In this document: in pieces, positions 31,204-41,380 of the stretch
Layout of the letters: each line of letters opens with the position of its first letter
Position numbering within the stretch: the first letter of the stretch is position 1
NCBI GenBank assembly: GCA_036172665.1
Contig: CM069873.1
Location: 44,052,001 to 44,116,000, forward strand
DNA from: Prosopocoilus inquinatus
Lineage: Eukaryota > Arthropoda > Insecta > Coleoptera > Lucanidae
Direction of reading: 5' to 3'
DNA length: 64,000 bases
The notes under the pieces: model-generated
What the model was told of the DNA's origin: nothing
The model's database searches: none
Seen by the model: the letters and a program-made list of their open reading frames with translations, nothing else
Position numbers and translations under genes: made by a program

Positions 31204-32180
31204 TGTTTTGATTGCAGTATTCGATAGATAATACTTTTCTACGCATCATACAGTAAAACAATTATGGGGTTGTATAACAAAATTTTCGAAAAAATTAAAT
31301 CAAAACTGATAAAATTTAGTAACCAAAAAATTTCTCAAACTCAAAAATTCTTAGGATATGGAGATCGAACAAGAACTCAAGACAGCAGTTTACGAGATTT
31401 TTAATAAAAACAAATAAATCGACAACCCATGAAACGTTCAACTGTGAGTAAAATTGAGAAAAAATTCAGAGAAACTGAAGGTTAGACGACTTGGACGTGG
31501 TCCTTCAAAATGACACTTAAATACCGAGTTGAACGTCTTATTGGCTTTGCGTGAGTCTCCATTCAACAAGTCGACAGATTGCTTTAGACAATTCAATAAG
31601 CCATAATTGCGTTCAAAAAATGTGTCACAAGGAAAAATTATACCCGTACAAAGTCATCAGATATTGGGACCAGTATTCAATCAGATTCTTTTAATGACGA
31701 GATGTGGTATCATCAGGATGGTGCACCATCGCACTATGCAGCAATGATTCGTAATTATATACATAAGTTATTTCTCAATCGGTGGATCGAGCAACGTGAT
31801 CCTATGGAGTGGCCTCAGCGGTCTCCAAACTTAACTCCACTAGATTATTTCCTACGGGGTTACTTCAAAAGCAAAGTATACGTGAACAAACCGCAAATTT
31901 GTTAAAAGAGCATATTAGACTTGAAATGTGCTTCATTAGTCCAGAAGTAATTCATGACGTCCAAGAAGGGTTCATTATTTCTTTAGATCATTGCCAGGTG
32001 ACTAACAGGCAAGATTTTGAATATCTTCTTTCTTTTTTTATTACTGATTTTATAATTTTGAGAAATTTCTTGGTTACTAAATTTATTACTTTTGATTTGA
32101 TTTTTCTCGAAAATTTGTTATTTTTTACTTTTTGATACGTAGAAAAGTAGTATTATCTCTCGAATACCGTAATCAAAACA
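31204..32180 (+). mobile_element. mariner/IS630-type transposon relic with ~130-bp inverted ends
   Basis: TGTTTTGATTGCAGTATTCG on the left pairs with the complement of the right end. Similarity extends inward to about 31340 and 32045 (TTTAGTAACCAAAAAATTTC with its diverged inverse). A decayed transposase lies between. Confidence 0.82.
31430..32030 (+). pseudogene. Transposase of the mariner/IS630 superfamily, decayed
   Basis: Fragments in changing frames: VLLALRESPFNKS (about 31540, N-terminal helix-turn-helix region), then WYHQDGAPSHYAAMIR (third catalytic-region block, 31705), RSPNLTPLDYFLRGYFKSKV (31828), and LKEHIRLEMCF at the C-terminus. The middle part with the first two catalytic Asp residues is missing. 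The enzyme would have catalysed cut-and-paste transposition at TA. Confidence 0.82.
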
Positions 32181-33119
32181 GTAGGTTTACATTTGAAAAA
32201 ACAATCGATAGTTTCACAACTTTGATGTCGGTCACTGTAAAAAAAAACAATTGCAGCTAAAATGTGCCCATTCAAAATTCAAAATTGACCTGTCCGAGCG
32301 TTTTTCCGAGAACAAAGTACTTTCGAAGGCATCGAATTAGTTCCTCAATTTTCTTCCACACTGTATACAGGGTGGGTCAATAGTATCGATTTCTTCAATA
32401 GCGCCGTAACTATTAATTATAAAAGAAAATGTCCTCTACAAAAGTTATCGTCTGGAATGAGTTCTATCTCAGCAAATTATTTTCACATATACAGCATGTT
32501 CCATAAGTGAGTTATCTACCAAACTTATACTTTTTTAAATGGAATGTACCAACTTTCATTGCAGATTTCGATAGATTTCTTAAAAATAACAATTTTTTAT
32601 TGGGCAGCTATAGGGCTAAATAGAACCATTCGCAATCTACAACTATTCAATTGAATTAAAGAACTAAAAATGTAGCTATATTTTATTCGTAATCAACAGA
32701 TAAAAAAATATCTTTAATGTTTCTAACTAAATGTAAATATCGTGTAGAATAATCCTTATGAATAAGAGTAACATTTTTTATGTACGTTTGCACAGAAACA
32801 TGTGTGTGGTGTGGCCGCGAGCCAACATGAATCGGGCAAGTTCTGCCTAATTTTTTTATTTTTATGTGGTTTAATCAAAGTCCTCCTCGATAATAGTTAT
32901 ACGATAGTGTTTGGTTTTCTACATCGAGTCAGTGAGTAGACAAAATTTTACTAAAACTTATTTAGCTACTGCATAATTAAACTTTAAAGTGCGGACGAGT
33001 GACAGTGCCCTAAGATTTTTAATGCACGTCGGTTCTTAAAAGTATTCTACGTGAAGAGAATCTTTTGTGAATTGTAATATACCTGTTTTTAATACTAGAC
33101 ATTAATTATAAATACGAGC

Positions 33120-34313
33120 ATGCATAACAAAAAAATTAAGGACTTAAAAATATACGAGCTAAAGGAAGAATTGCGGAAACGAAAACAATCAAATTGCGGG
33201 AAAAAGGACGAATTAATTCAGAGATTACAGAGTGTTCTTGGTTCTAATTACGTAAAAGAAGAAGAATACGTGGATGACTTAAACTCAAGTGTCGAGAGTG
33301 TTAATTCGACGGACACAATTATTTATAACAATAAAAATAATAAAGTAAGACGTAAGAACAACAAATTAGTATTTTCGTTAATTAATAAAATAAAGTCTTT
33401 AGAAAATCAAATAAATGTTTTGGAAGTTCGACTGACAAAATTTCAGAAGAATAATTTGAAAACAAAAAAACGTAAAAAGCAGTGCATCGATAAATCCAAT
33501 GACTGGAAGAAAGAAATCGTTTCGGCGTCTGATGAAAATAAGACAATACCTGTAACTGATAATGGGTCAACGAAAAAATGTATAACTTCAATCAATTTTA
33601 CAGACCTAAATAAAAAAAAAATGTGAATCACAATTTATGCAAATCAGGATCTAATGAATTAAGTGATAATCAATCGAAACATAAAGTTTTATTACTTGGT
33701 GACAGCCAAGCAAGGAACGCTATCTTTTCCCTTAAATCTAATTTAAATAGTAGTGCGAGTGTACAGTCCGTGTTTAAACCTAATGGTTTATTCAAAGATG
33801 TAGTGTGCGACGTAAAAAATTTGGCAAAAGACTACTTCTCGAGATTTCGTTATAATTCTTGCTGGAAGCAATGATGTCTTAAATGATCGGAAGGTGGATA
33901 AGGAGCTTCTTCTTAACACGATCGCAAGTCTATCTCATACAAACATCTTATTTCTAGGAGTCCCCTACTGGAATGGGAAAGCACATCATAACAAACTTTC
34001 TTACGATTTTAATTGTGCATTATACAACTTTGCTAATAATGATTCAGTTAATAATGTTTATTACATTGATGTAAATAGAATAATAGGAAATAACTCCAAA
34101 AAAATTGGTATACACTTAACCAAGTCTGATAAATTAAATGTTATGAAACACACGGCTAACTTTATAATCAATCTTTTAAATGTGGATTTTAAATCTTCTA
34201 CCGTAAATTTTAATAATTTAATTTGTTTAGCATGTCATGAAATACAAACTCAAAAGGTGTCGGAGGTTCAAACAAATTTTCAAAATGTAAGCCATCCCGT
34301 TTTCGATTTATAA
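33120..34313 (+). pseudogene. LINE ORF1: SAP domain, coiled coil and SGNH-hydrolase-like domain
   Basis: It starts at ATG 33120. Residues about 5-40 form a SAP-like helix pair (LKIYELKEELRKRKQ, KKDELIQRLQ), followed by an acidic linker and a Lys/Asn-rich coiled coil. The frame shifts in a ten-A run (33612-33621), then reads VLLLGDSQARN, block I of SGNH esterases. It shifts again near 33845 and reads ILAGSNDVLND (block III) and FLGVPYWNGKAHHNKLSYDF. Esterase domains are known in ORF1 of CR1-like LINEs, and the product normally binds element RNA. The frameshifts make this copy non-functional, unless the A-run shift is tolerated. Confidence 0.8.
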
Positions 34314-34319
34314 CGTACA

Positions 34320-37300
34320 GTACAACATTTGCAGCCTACGCAATAAAGTTAATGAATTAAATGTATTTTTAAAGGACCTTAATTATCCGGAAATTTTATT
34401 TATTACTGAGCACTGGCTGAATGATGCCGAAATTTTGATCTACAATATAGATAATTATACTTTTATTTCTGGATTTTCTAGGAAAACATGTAAAGAAGGT
34501 GGAGTTGCGTTGTACGTTGTAAATTCCTTACAATTATTTTGTAAGCCTTTCGTGTTCAATGATTTACATGTTGCAGAAAAAAATTTTGAAGTGTGCTGTG
34601 CTGTATTGCGTGTGAAAACAGTTCATATTTTATTGATTAATTTGTACAGATCACCTAATACGGATATTCATCTATTCTTCAAAAATATAGAATTAATTTT
34701 AGATAATTCAGCTTCCTTTAAGGGGCACATTGTTATTGGAGGCGATTTTAATATTGATTTTTCCAAGTATGAGTATGAATCAAGATACATGATTGATTTA
34801 TTTGAATCATTTGCTTTACACAACAGTTTGGAAACACCTACTCGAATCAATGGCCATAGTTCCACTAGAATAGATAACTTCTTTACTAATTTAGACAGTG
34901 AGTCATGTGACATACTTACTTTGGACCCCGGTTTATCCGATCATATTATGGTAACATTGGTTACTAGTTTTAATTTATCTATCACTACAGAATCTCATGT
35001 AACTAAAAAACGCATTTTTACTCAAAATTCTATAAACAGTTTTACATATGCCATTCAGTCTGAAGCATTTCAGTGTATCAGTGTTAATCGAGATTTTGAT
35101 TCAAACTTTACAATTTTTTTAAACACTTTTTTGTATTATTACATACTTCCAGCTTAAGCAAGAAAAACATGCTACAAAACATCGTAAAAGATGGATTTCT
35201 CAAGAATTGATTATTGAAGGACGTAAACTAAGACAAATTCACAAAAAATTAAAAACTAACACTTGTAAGAACGGTGATTTGTTGACACAATACAATGAAC
35301 AAAAAAAGGAATCATCGTAAAAATATAGTAGTAGCAAAAAAAAGATTCAACGATAATTTCATAAACACTTCTTCTAATAAAAACAAAGCAGCATGGACGT
35401 TACTAAAACATAAGAATTCTTTACCTGTTCTACCGGAATACATCACTGATATAGATAATCTCAACCATAATAATCCTCAGGACATCAGCAATGTTTTTTA
35501 CAATTACTTTGTAAACTCAGTAAATGAAATAGTTGATGACTCAGCTATAAATTCAATTAACTTTGATGGCAATAGTAGTAGTATGTTTTTATACCCTATT
35601 GGCGAAGTAGAAACCTATAATATAATTCTGTCTGTCTCAAAGAAAAATTCTGCTGGAGTCGACGGTATATCTTGTTCAATTATCAAGTATGTTGCCGAAT
35701 TTTTAACTGTTCCTTTGTGCAAACTAATCAATCAGTCTTTTAAGGAAGGTGTTTTTCCATCTATTCTCAAAACCTCGAAAATTATTCCTGTTCCAAAGAA
35801 AGGTACTAAAGACCGATATTAGAAATTACAGACCCATATCTGTTCTTTCTGTTTTTTCTAAGGTATTTGAAAAAGCAATGTTGGCTAGGTTAATTAACTT
35901 TTTTGACAGCAATAAAATTATTGGTAAAAATCAGTTTGGTTTCAGAAGAGGACTGTCAACTAACGATGCTTTATGTGTGGCATATAATACTGTGGCGAGC
36001 CACTCAGCACTACGTCAAACTGAAGGCGTCAAGAAGTCGGTTCGCTGTTATGCGTCATCGGCCGTCACGCCACCGGGGCCTACATCGAACAGCCTAGACT
36101 TTTCCAGCGTGGAGAATTCGGGACGGCAGCAAAAGATATAAAATCGGCCGAAGTTGACTCACGAGTCAGTCGAATTCTAACAGCGATCGTCGAAGTTAGA
36201 TTTTAGTGTGTAAATAAATTGTTACAAATAAATTAGTTCGTAAGCATTATTAAATTACGGTTAAGTTTTTACCGATTGTTTTATTCGTTTAAATAAATAA
36301 ATTTAAACACTAGAAACGTAACAATACCATCCTGCGGAACATTGAATGTAAGGATAGAGTCGTTGGCATATATTTTGATCTAACAAAAGCTTTTGATACT
36401 GTTCATCACAGCATTCTTCTACACAAATTAAAGCAGTATGGCATACGTGGTCCTGCTAGAGACTGGATCGCTAGTTTTCTAAGTGACCGTTGCAGTATCA
36501 GAAGTCGCTCAAATACATTACGGTGTTCCGCAGGGTAGTATTCTTAGTCCGTTTCTTTTTATTACTTACCTTAATGATTTGAGCAAATTTATTGAACTAG
36601 GAGACATTATTCATTATGCGGATGATACCTCATCTATACTTAATTACACATCTCATGAAGAGTTATCACATAAACTTAATATATTACTTAAGAAAATGAT
36701 GGATTGGTGTTATTGCAATAACTTATCTTTAAATGTCAACAAGACAGTTTTGGTCCCTTATTCATTAAGCACTGCGCAAGTTAAACTAGAAACTCTTAAT
36801 GTTGACATTCCTATTGATACAAGTGTAAATTTCTTAGGGCTAACTTTTGATTCAGGCCTTACTTGGAGTGATCATTGTCTCAAATTGGCAAAATCATTAA
36901 ATTCTGCATGCTATTTACTAAGAAAACTTAATGGCTGCGTATCTCTTGAAGTTTTAAAAATGTTTTATTTCGGCTGCGTCCAATCTAAATTAAATTATGG
37001 CATCCTTTGTTGGGGAAATTCGTCTTCATCGAATTCTTTATTTATAATTCAAAAACGCATAGTAAGAGCCATGATGGATATAAAAGCACAAGTAAGTTGC
37101 AGAAAGTTTTTTAAAGAACTTAAAATTTTAACATTGCCTTCTCTGTTTATTCTTTATTGCCTAATGTATGTTAAGAATAACGAACAGTTGTTTATAAGAG
37201 AGACTGATATTTGGAACTGTAATACTCGTTCACATGGAAAACTCAAATTTTACTTACCACAACATCGAACAACCAAATTCTACAATAGCGTATTTTACAT

Positions 37301-37440
37301 AGCAATAAAACTTTATAATCATCTCCCTGTTAATTTGAGACAATTAAACTCTAACAACTAATTTAAAAAACAAATTAAGTACTATCTTGAGACAAATGCC
37401 TTTTACTCTATTGGAGAATTTTTTACATCTGTGAACCACT
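34320..37440 (+). pseudogene. LINE ORF2: APE endonuclease and reverse transcriptase, broken
   Basis: Endonuclease motifs: YNICSLRNKVNEL (34338), FITEHWL with catalytic Glu, INLYRSPNTD, GGDFNIDF (34739), RIDNFF and GLSDHIMV (34933). Breaks occur near 35150, 35300 and 35820. Reverse transcriptase motifs: SAGVDGISCSI, NYRPISVLSVFSKVFE, KNQFGFRRGLSTND, then after the solo LTR FDLTKAFDTVHH, GVPQGSILSPFLF and the catalytic YADDTS (about 36617). A gap with frame change lies near 36485. The C-terminal tail ends in NAFYSIGEFF near 37420. The protein would nick target DNA and copy the RNA there. It is certainly inactive. Confidence 0.88.
35991..36323 (+). repeat. Solo LTR of the macrodomain-gypsy family inside the LINE
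   Basis: It starts TGTGGCGAGCCAC and ends GTAACA. It aligns along its length with the LTR at 18899-19247, with several substitutions and small gaps. ATAC precedes it (35987-35990) and follows it (36324-36327), a 4-bp target duplication. Ignoring the LTR and one ATAC, the reverse transcriptase frame continues without loss. Confidence 0.92.
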
Positions 37441-39022
37441 GTGATATTAGGTGATCTTTCAACTAAATTGTTAGTAATGTATTTTTTCGTCGCATTTTTA
37501 TATTTTTATTTTTATATTATATTTTAATTGACAATTTCCATTTTGGAATAATTATCTTTTAATATGTATCAAATTTGTATGACAATTGCTAACATCTGAT
37601 AACTACCGATCTAATCAGCATTAGAGAATTATTATTATTATTAAACAATTGCAACTTAGAAGTTTAAATTTATCGAAAAATTTAAATGGAATGACGAATT
37701 TTAACACATTCGAACAACTCGTTAAATTCTGTTTCTAACAAATGCATCTTGTATTGGTCTGAAGCTTACGGTTTTCGAGATACATGCACTTACAGTTAGA
37801 GCTACTGACAAGAACCATATTTCAAGAAAATAAACAAAAAAGAAAGGGTACAATTACGTTTATCTGTTAAATCTCAAGGAAGTATTGATATTTATAAATA
37901 ACCCGAGAACTTAAGTTCACTATAAGAACTGCTTAGAGCTGAAATTAACTAATTGCTAAAGTTCTAACAAAGAAATTCAAAGTGTAATTTTCATTTAAGG
38001 AGGAAACTTGCACTCTATCAACCCTTCAATTTATTTCGAACATCTAATCGATATACAACGCTAATGATTTGTTATTGAAACTATTTTAACCCTTAGTATT
38101 ATTTATTTTTTAATCCAACCCAATACGATTGGATATTAAAAAATTAATACAAATTTTCAAAAAAATAAGCTAGGAATTATTAACAGATAATAATAAAAAT
38201 AAAATAAAATAAAAAATAAATTAAAAAATAGTGCCCAAGATATCGATTAGATGTTGGAAATAAATTGAAGGATTGATAGAGTTCAAGTTCCATAAAATGA
38301 AGATTACACTTTGAATTTCTTTGCTAGAACTTTAGCAATTAGTTAATATCAGCTGTAAGCAGTTCTTACAGTTCTCGGATTATTTATAAACGTCAATACT
38401 TCCTTGGGATTTAATAGATAAACGTAATTGTGCCCTTTTCTTTTGTTTTTCTTTTTATTTTACTTTTTATTTTCTTGAAATTGGTTATTGTCAGTAGTTC
38501 TAACTGTAAGTGCAGATATCTCTAAAACCGTAAGCTTCAGACCAATACAAGTTGCATTTGTTAGAAACAGAATTTAAGCTTATAAGTTTCAAATGTTTCT
38601 GTGCAAACGTACATAATGTAATGTTGCTCTTATTCACAGGGATTATTCTACACGATATTTATAATTAGTTAGGTACAATAAAGATATTTTTTTATCCGCT
38701 GATTATGAATAAAATACGTCTAAATTTTAGCTCTTTAATTCAATTGAAGATTGCGAATGGTTCTATTTACGTCCATAGTTGCTGAATAAAAAAATGCTTA
38801 TTTTTAAGAGATCTTAGAAATCTGTAATAAAAATTGGTACATTCCGTTTAAAAAAGTATAAATTCGGTAGATAACTCACTTATGGAACATGCTGTATATG
38901 TGGAAATAATTTATTGAGATAGAACTCATTATAGATGATAATTTTTGTAGGAATCATTTTCTTTTATAATTAATAGTTAAGGCGCTATTGAAGAAATAGA
39001 TACCAATAACCCACCCTGTATA

Positions 39023-39650
39023 ATATAATATTACTACTTAATGTTTAAGTAACTATTTTCTGGTATCATTTTATAATGTGAAACTGGTTTAACATAAATA
39101 CTAAACATTAGGCGCGTTCAGCCAGGGCAACGCTGAGACAGGAATGTTAACACAAATGTTAACGGTTTAAGTTGTGCGTTAACTGTTTGATAACGTCAGT
39201 GTTAATTGCTTCATCTGGAATATAAAGAACGCATTTTAAAATTCTTTTTATTTAATGGAAATAATAATATTACGTAACTTTCAAAATGGCTTGGACGATA
39301 TCACTTGAAACTTAAACCTCGACAATTTTGCCGTTTATAATAAATTTCTGAGTTTAGTTTCAGTTCCATAACTTTGAAAAAATCGCATTTTCTGTTTTTT
39401 TTTAACTTCACAAACCGTCACTATCGCTCAATAATCAAGCGGAGGTGCAGCAAAAATAATTTAACTGAGAAAAATGGCGACCGCTTTCACAGCAGAGGCA
39501 CAGCATTATAAGTCAGCAAGGTCACTGGTCTTGTCACAGAGTAAGAAAGGCGTTCAATGCGATTGCCGTCCCGGTTGAACCCGCCGAATGTGCCTTTAAA
39601 AATTCGAATAATTTGGTGTCGGTTCTCTGCCATTATTTTCTTCTAGGAAA
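39023..39650. other. No gene; weak inverted termini
   Basis: GGCGCGTTCAGCC (39111-39123) and GGTTGAACCCGCC (39575-39588) are imperfect inverted repeats and might bound a ~480-bp MITE. This is too weak to call. Confidence 0.35.
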
Positions 39651-39653
39651 AAA

Positions 39654-40950
39654 TACCGTGCCTTCAATTGAATTCCTCATTAAAGTAAGCTGTGATTTTT
39701 TTATGAAGTTGGCGACACAATTCTAGAGAAAGCAGTTGTCATTAACTGTCAGTACTGATCATAACATCAAATAAAAACACAACATTAAAATTTAAAGTAG
39801 ATGCTCAAAGTGCTCTCCTTCAGCTTAAATACGTAAGCGTACTCTGCGTTTCATGTTTTCAAACCCGTTTGCTAAGTGTTCGGGGGTTATGTTAGCACAC
39901 ACATCTGTAATGCCCGCACGAAGTTCTTCGATTGTGTGACGCGTAGTTCTAAAAACTGATTTTCATGTGCGGATAAATGAAGTAATCCATAATTGTGAGA
40001 TCCGGAGACCTTGCAGGAAAATTCACAATCCGTTTATCGAAAAACTGCTGCAGGAAAGTCATTGTTTGATGAACCTTCTGTAAGTTAATCATCATGTAGT
40101 TGATTAATGAAAGGTTCTAATAACTCATTTCGGTATCTTTCAGCAGTTACTGAGTCGTTAAAAAATATTGGTCCGATGATACGCCTTCTTGACACTGCTA
40201 GCCAAACACCAATTTTTAATGGATGTAGTGGAGTTTCCACAAATTCATGGGGATTTTCTGCTGACCATATTCTCATATTCTGTTTATTTAAATACCCTGA
40301 GAGATGAAACCAGGCCTCATCGGAAAAGAAACACTTGTCAAGAATGTCGTCGTTGTTTAAGTTATCAAGAAACCACTGACAATATTCTATTCTTCTGTGA
40401 AAATCTACTGGCCTGAGTTCGTGGACTGCTTGAATCTTATATGGATAAAGCTTTAAGTCCTTTTTAAGAATAGTGTGACATGTTCCCACTGATAGCTGAA
40501 CTTCTTGTGAAAGTTTCGCAATAGATTTCTTGGGAGTGTTCCATTCGATCCCGAACATCTTCAATGCAGGCTGCAGTCCTTTTCTTAGCTGCTCCGTTCC
40601 CTGTTTTGGGACCAAGTGATCCTGTTTCACGAAATTTAAGAACACAAGCATGGATATGTTTCACTAGCTATTCATAAGTAATAGCAAAATTAGGAAACTG
40701 CTGTCGAAACTTCTGTACACACTGATTAATTGAATAAACTAACTGTCCATTTTCTATTCTACCGGTTTGAAAATAACTTTCAACAATATTTTCTGCTGTA
40801 ATTCTAACATTTTAAATTGAAAATACAAAGTGTCAATTTGACATTTGTTTAATTAAATAATTGAACATCTATCAGTGCTGCAAATTTTAGGAGAAGAAAA
40901 CAGTGAAATCATAGCCCACTTTAATGAGGAATTCAATTGAAGGCACGGTA
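39654..40950 (-). mobile_element. mariner/IS630-superfamily transposon with TA target duplication
   Basis: Inverted ends of about 45 bp: CCGTGCCTTCAATTGAATTC on the left and its complement on the right (GAATTCAATTGAAGGCACGG), each bordered by TA. A minus-strand transposase fills the interior. Confidence 0.88.
39830..40815 (-). pseudogene. mariner/IS630-type transposase, frameshifted
   Basis: The N-terminal part reads NIVESYFQTGRIENGQLVYS (about 40780) and FRETGSLG (40630). The open stretch 40085-40651 contains LSQEVQLSVGTCHTILKKDL (helix-turn-helix) and CFFSDEAWFHLSGYLNKQNM with a catalytic Asp. After 40085 the C-terminal part is readable in other frames as FPARSPDLTIMDYF (about 40010). The first half is also frame-changed near 40660. 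The enzyme would have cut and pasted DNA at TA, but this copy is broken. It belongs to the group of short-TIR insect elements with a FRxTGS N-terminal motif. Confidence 0.85.
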
Positions 40951-40954
40951 TTTA

Positions 40955-41300
40955 TTTAGTTGTAAATGGTTGCAGTAAAAGTTCCCCTTTTCCGCGACCA
41001 GTATAACCAACAATAAAAATATCTGCAATGGGTAGTTACTTTATACTACTACGAGCTAAGTTGTCTGTTTTTTGGGATTTTTAATGCATTTTATTAGTTC
41101 TTATATCAAGTTACAATATTCTAATACAATGATGTAGTTTTCATAAGAAAATAAACAGAGTATTAAAATTAAAATATCCTAATTGTTAATTTTTATTTTT
41201 ATTATGTAGTCCTAAATCAAAAACAGGCAAAAATTTTAATACAGTGATAATTGTCTTCAACAGTTTGCAATGTTTCATCTTTTTGCAAATTTTTACAATA
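40955..41300. other. No gene seen
   Basis: AT-rich; nothing recognised apart from the 3' flank of the minus-strand peptide gene. Confidence 0.5.
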
Positions 41301-41308
41301 AATAATAT

Positions 41309-41314
41309 TTTATT
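41309..41314 (-). terminator. Polyadenylation signal of the second peptide gene
   Basis: AATAAA on the minus strand lies about 67 nt past the stop codon at 41381-41383. Confidence 0.6.
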
Positions 41315-41380
41315 ATGCAACAGATGTAATATTTAATTTTGCCGTTGCTTCGGTGTGCAGATAACTGCAAATATTAAAAA

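Larger units (their letters stand above)
32804..37705 (+). mobile_element. Non-LTR retrotransposon (CR1/L2-group-like LINE), frameshifted
   Basis: ORF1 has SAP, coiled-coil and SGNH-esterase segments; ORF2 has an APE-type endonuclease and reverse transcriptase. An (ATT)n tract lies at 37626-37642 near the 3' end. The boundaries are inferred from the interrupted foldback arms. Candidate target duplications are imperfect (AAACAT near 32798, AACACAT near 37700). A solo gypsy LTR interrupts ORF2. Confidence 0.85.
32364..39022. mobile_element. Long foldback transposon, split by a LINE
   Basis: The outer arms, about 435 bp each (32364-32803 and 38587-39022), are inverted copies ending TATACAGGGTGGGTCAATAG and its complement. 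The inner arms (about 37705-38085 and 38225-38585) are also mutually inverted. The second lies directly beside an outer arm, so the original element was one foldback of about 1.8 kb with arms of about 800 bp. Reading order shows that the LINE was inserted between outer and inner left arms. No transposase of its own was found. Confidence 0.85.

Noticed and set aside
39111..39588. MITE with GGCGSGTTCARCC ends
   Set aside because: Only 11 of 13 end bases pair, without a target duplication or a second copy.
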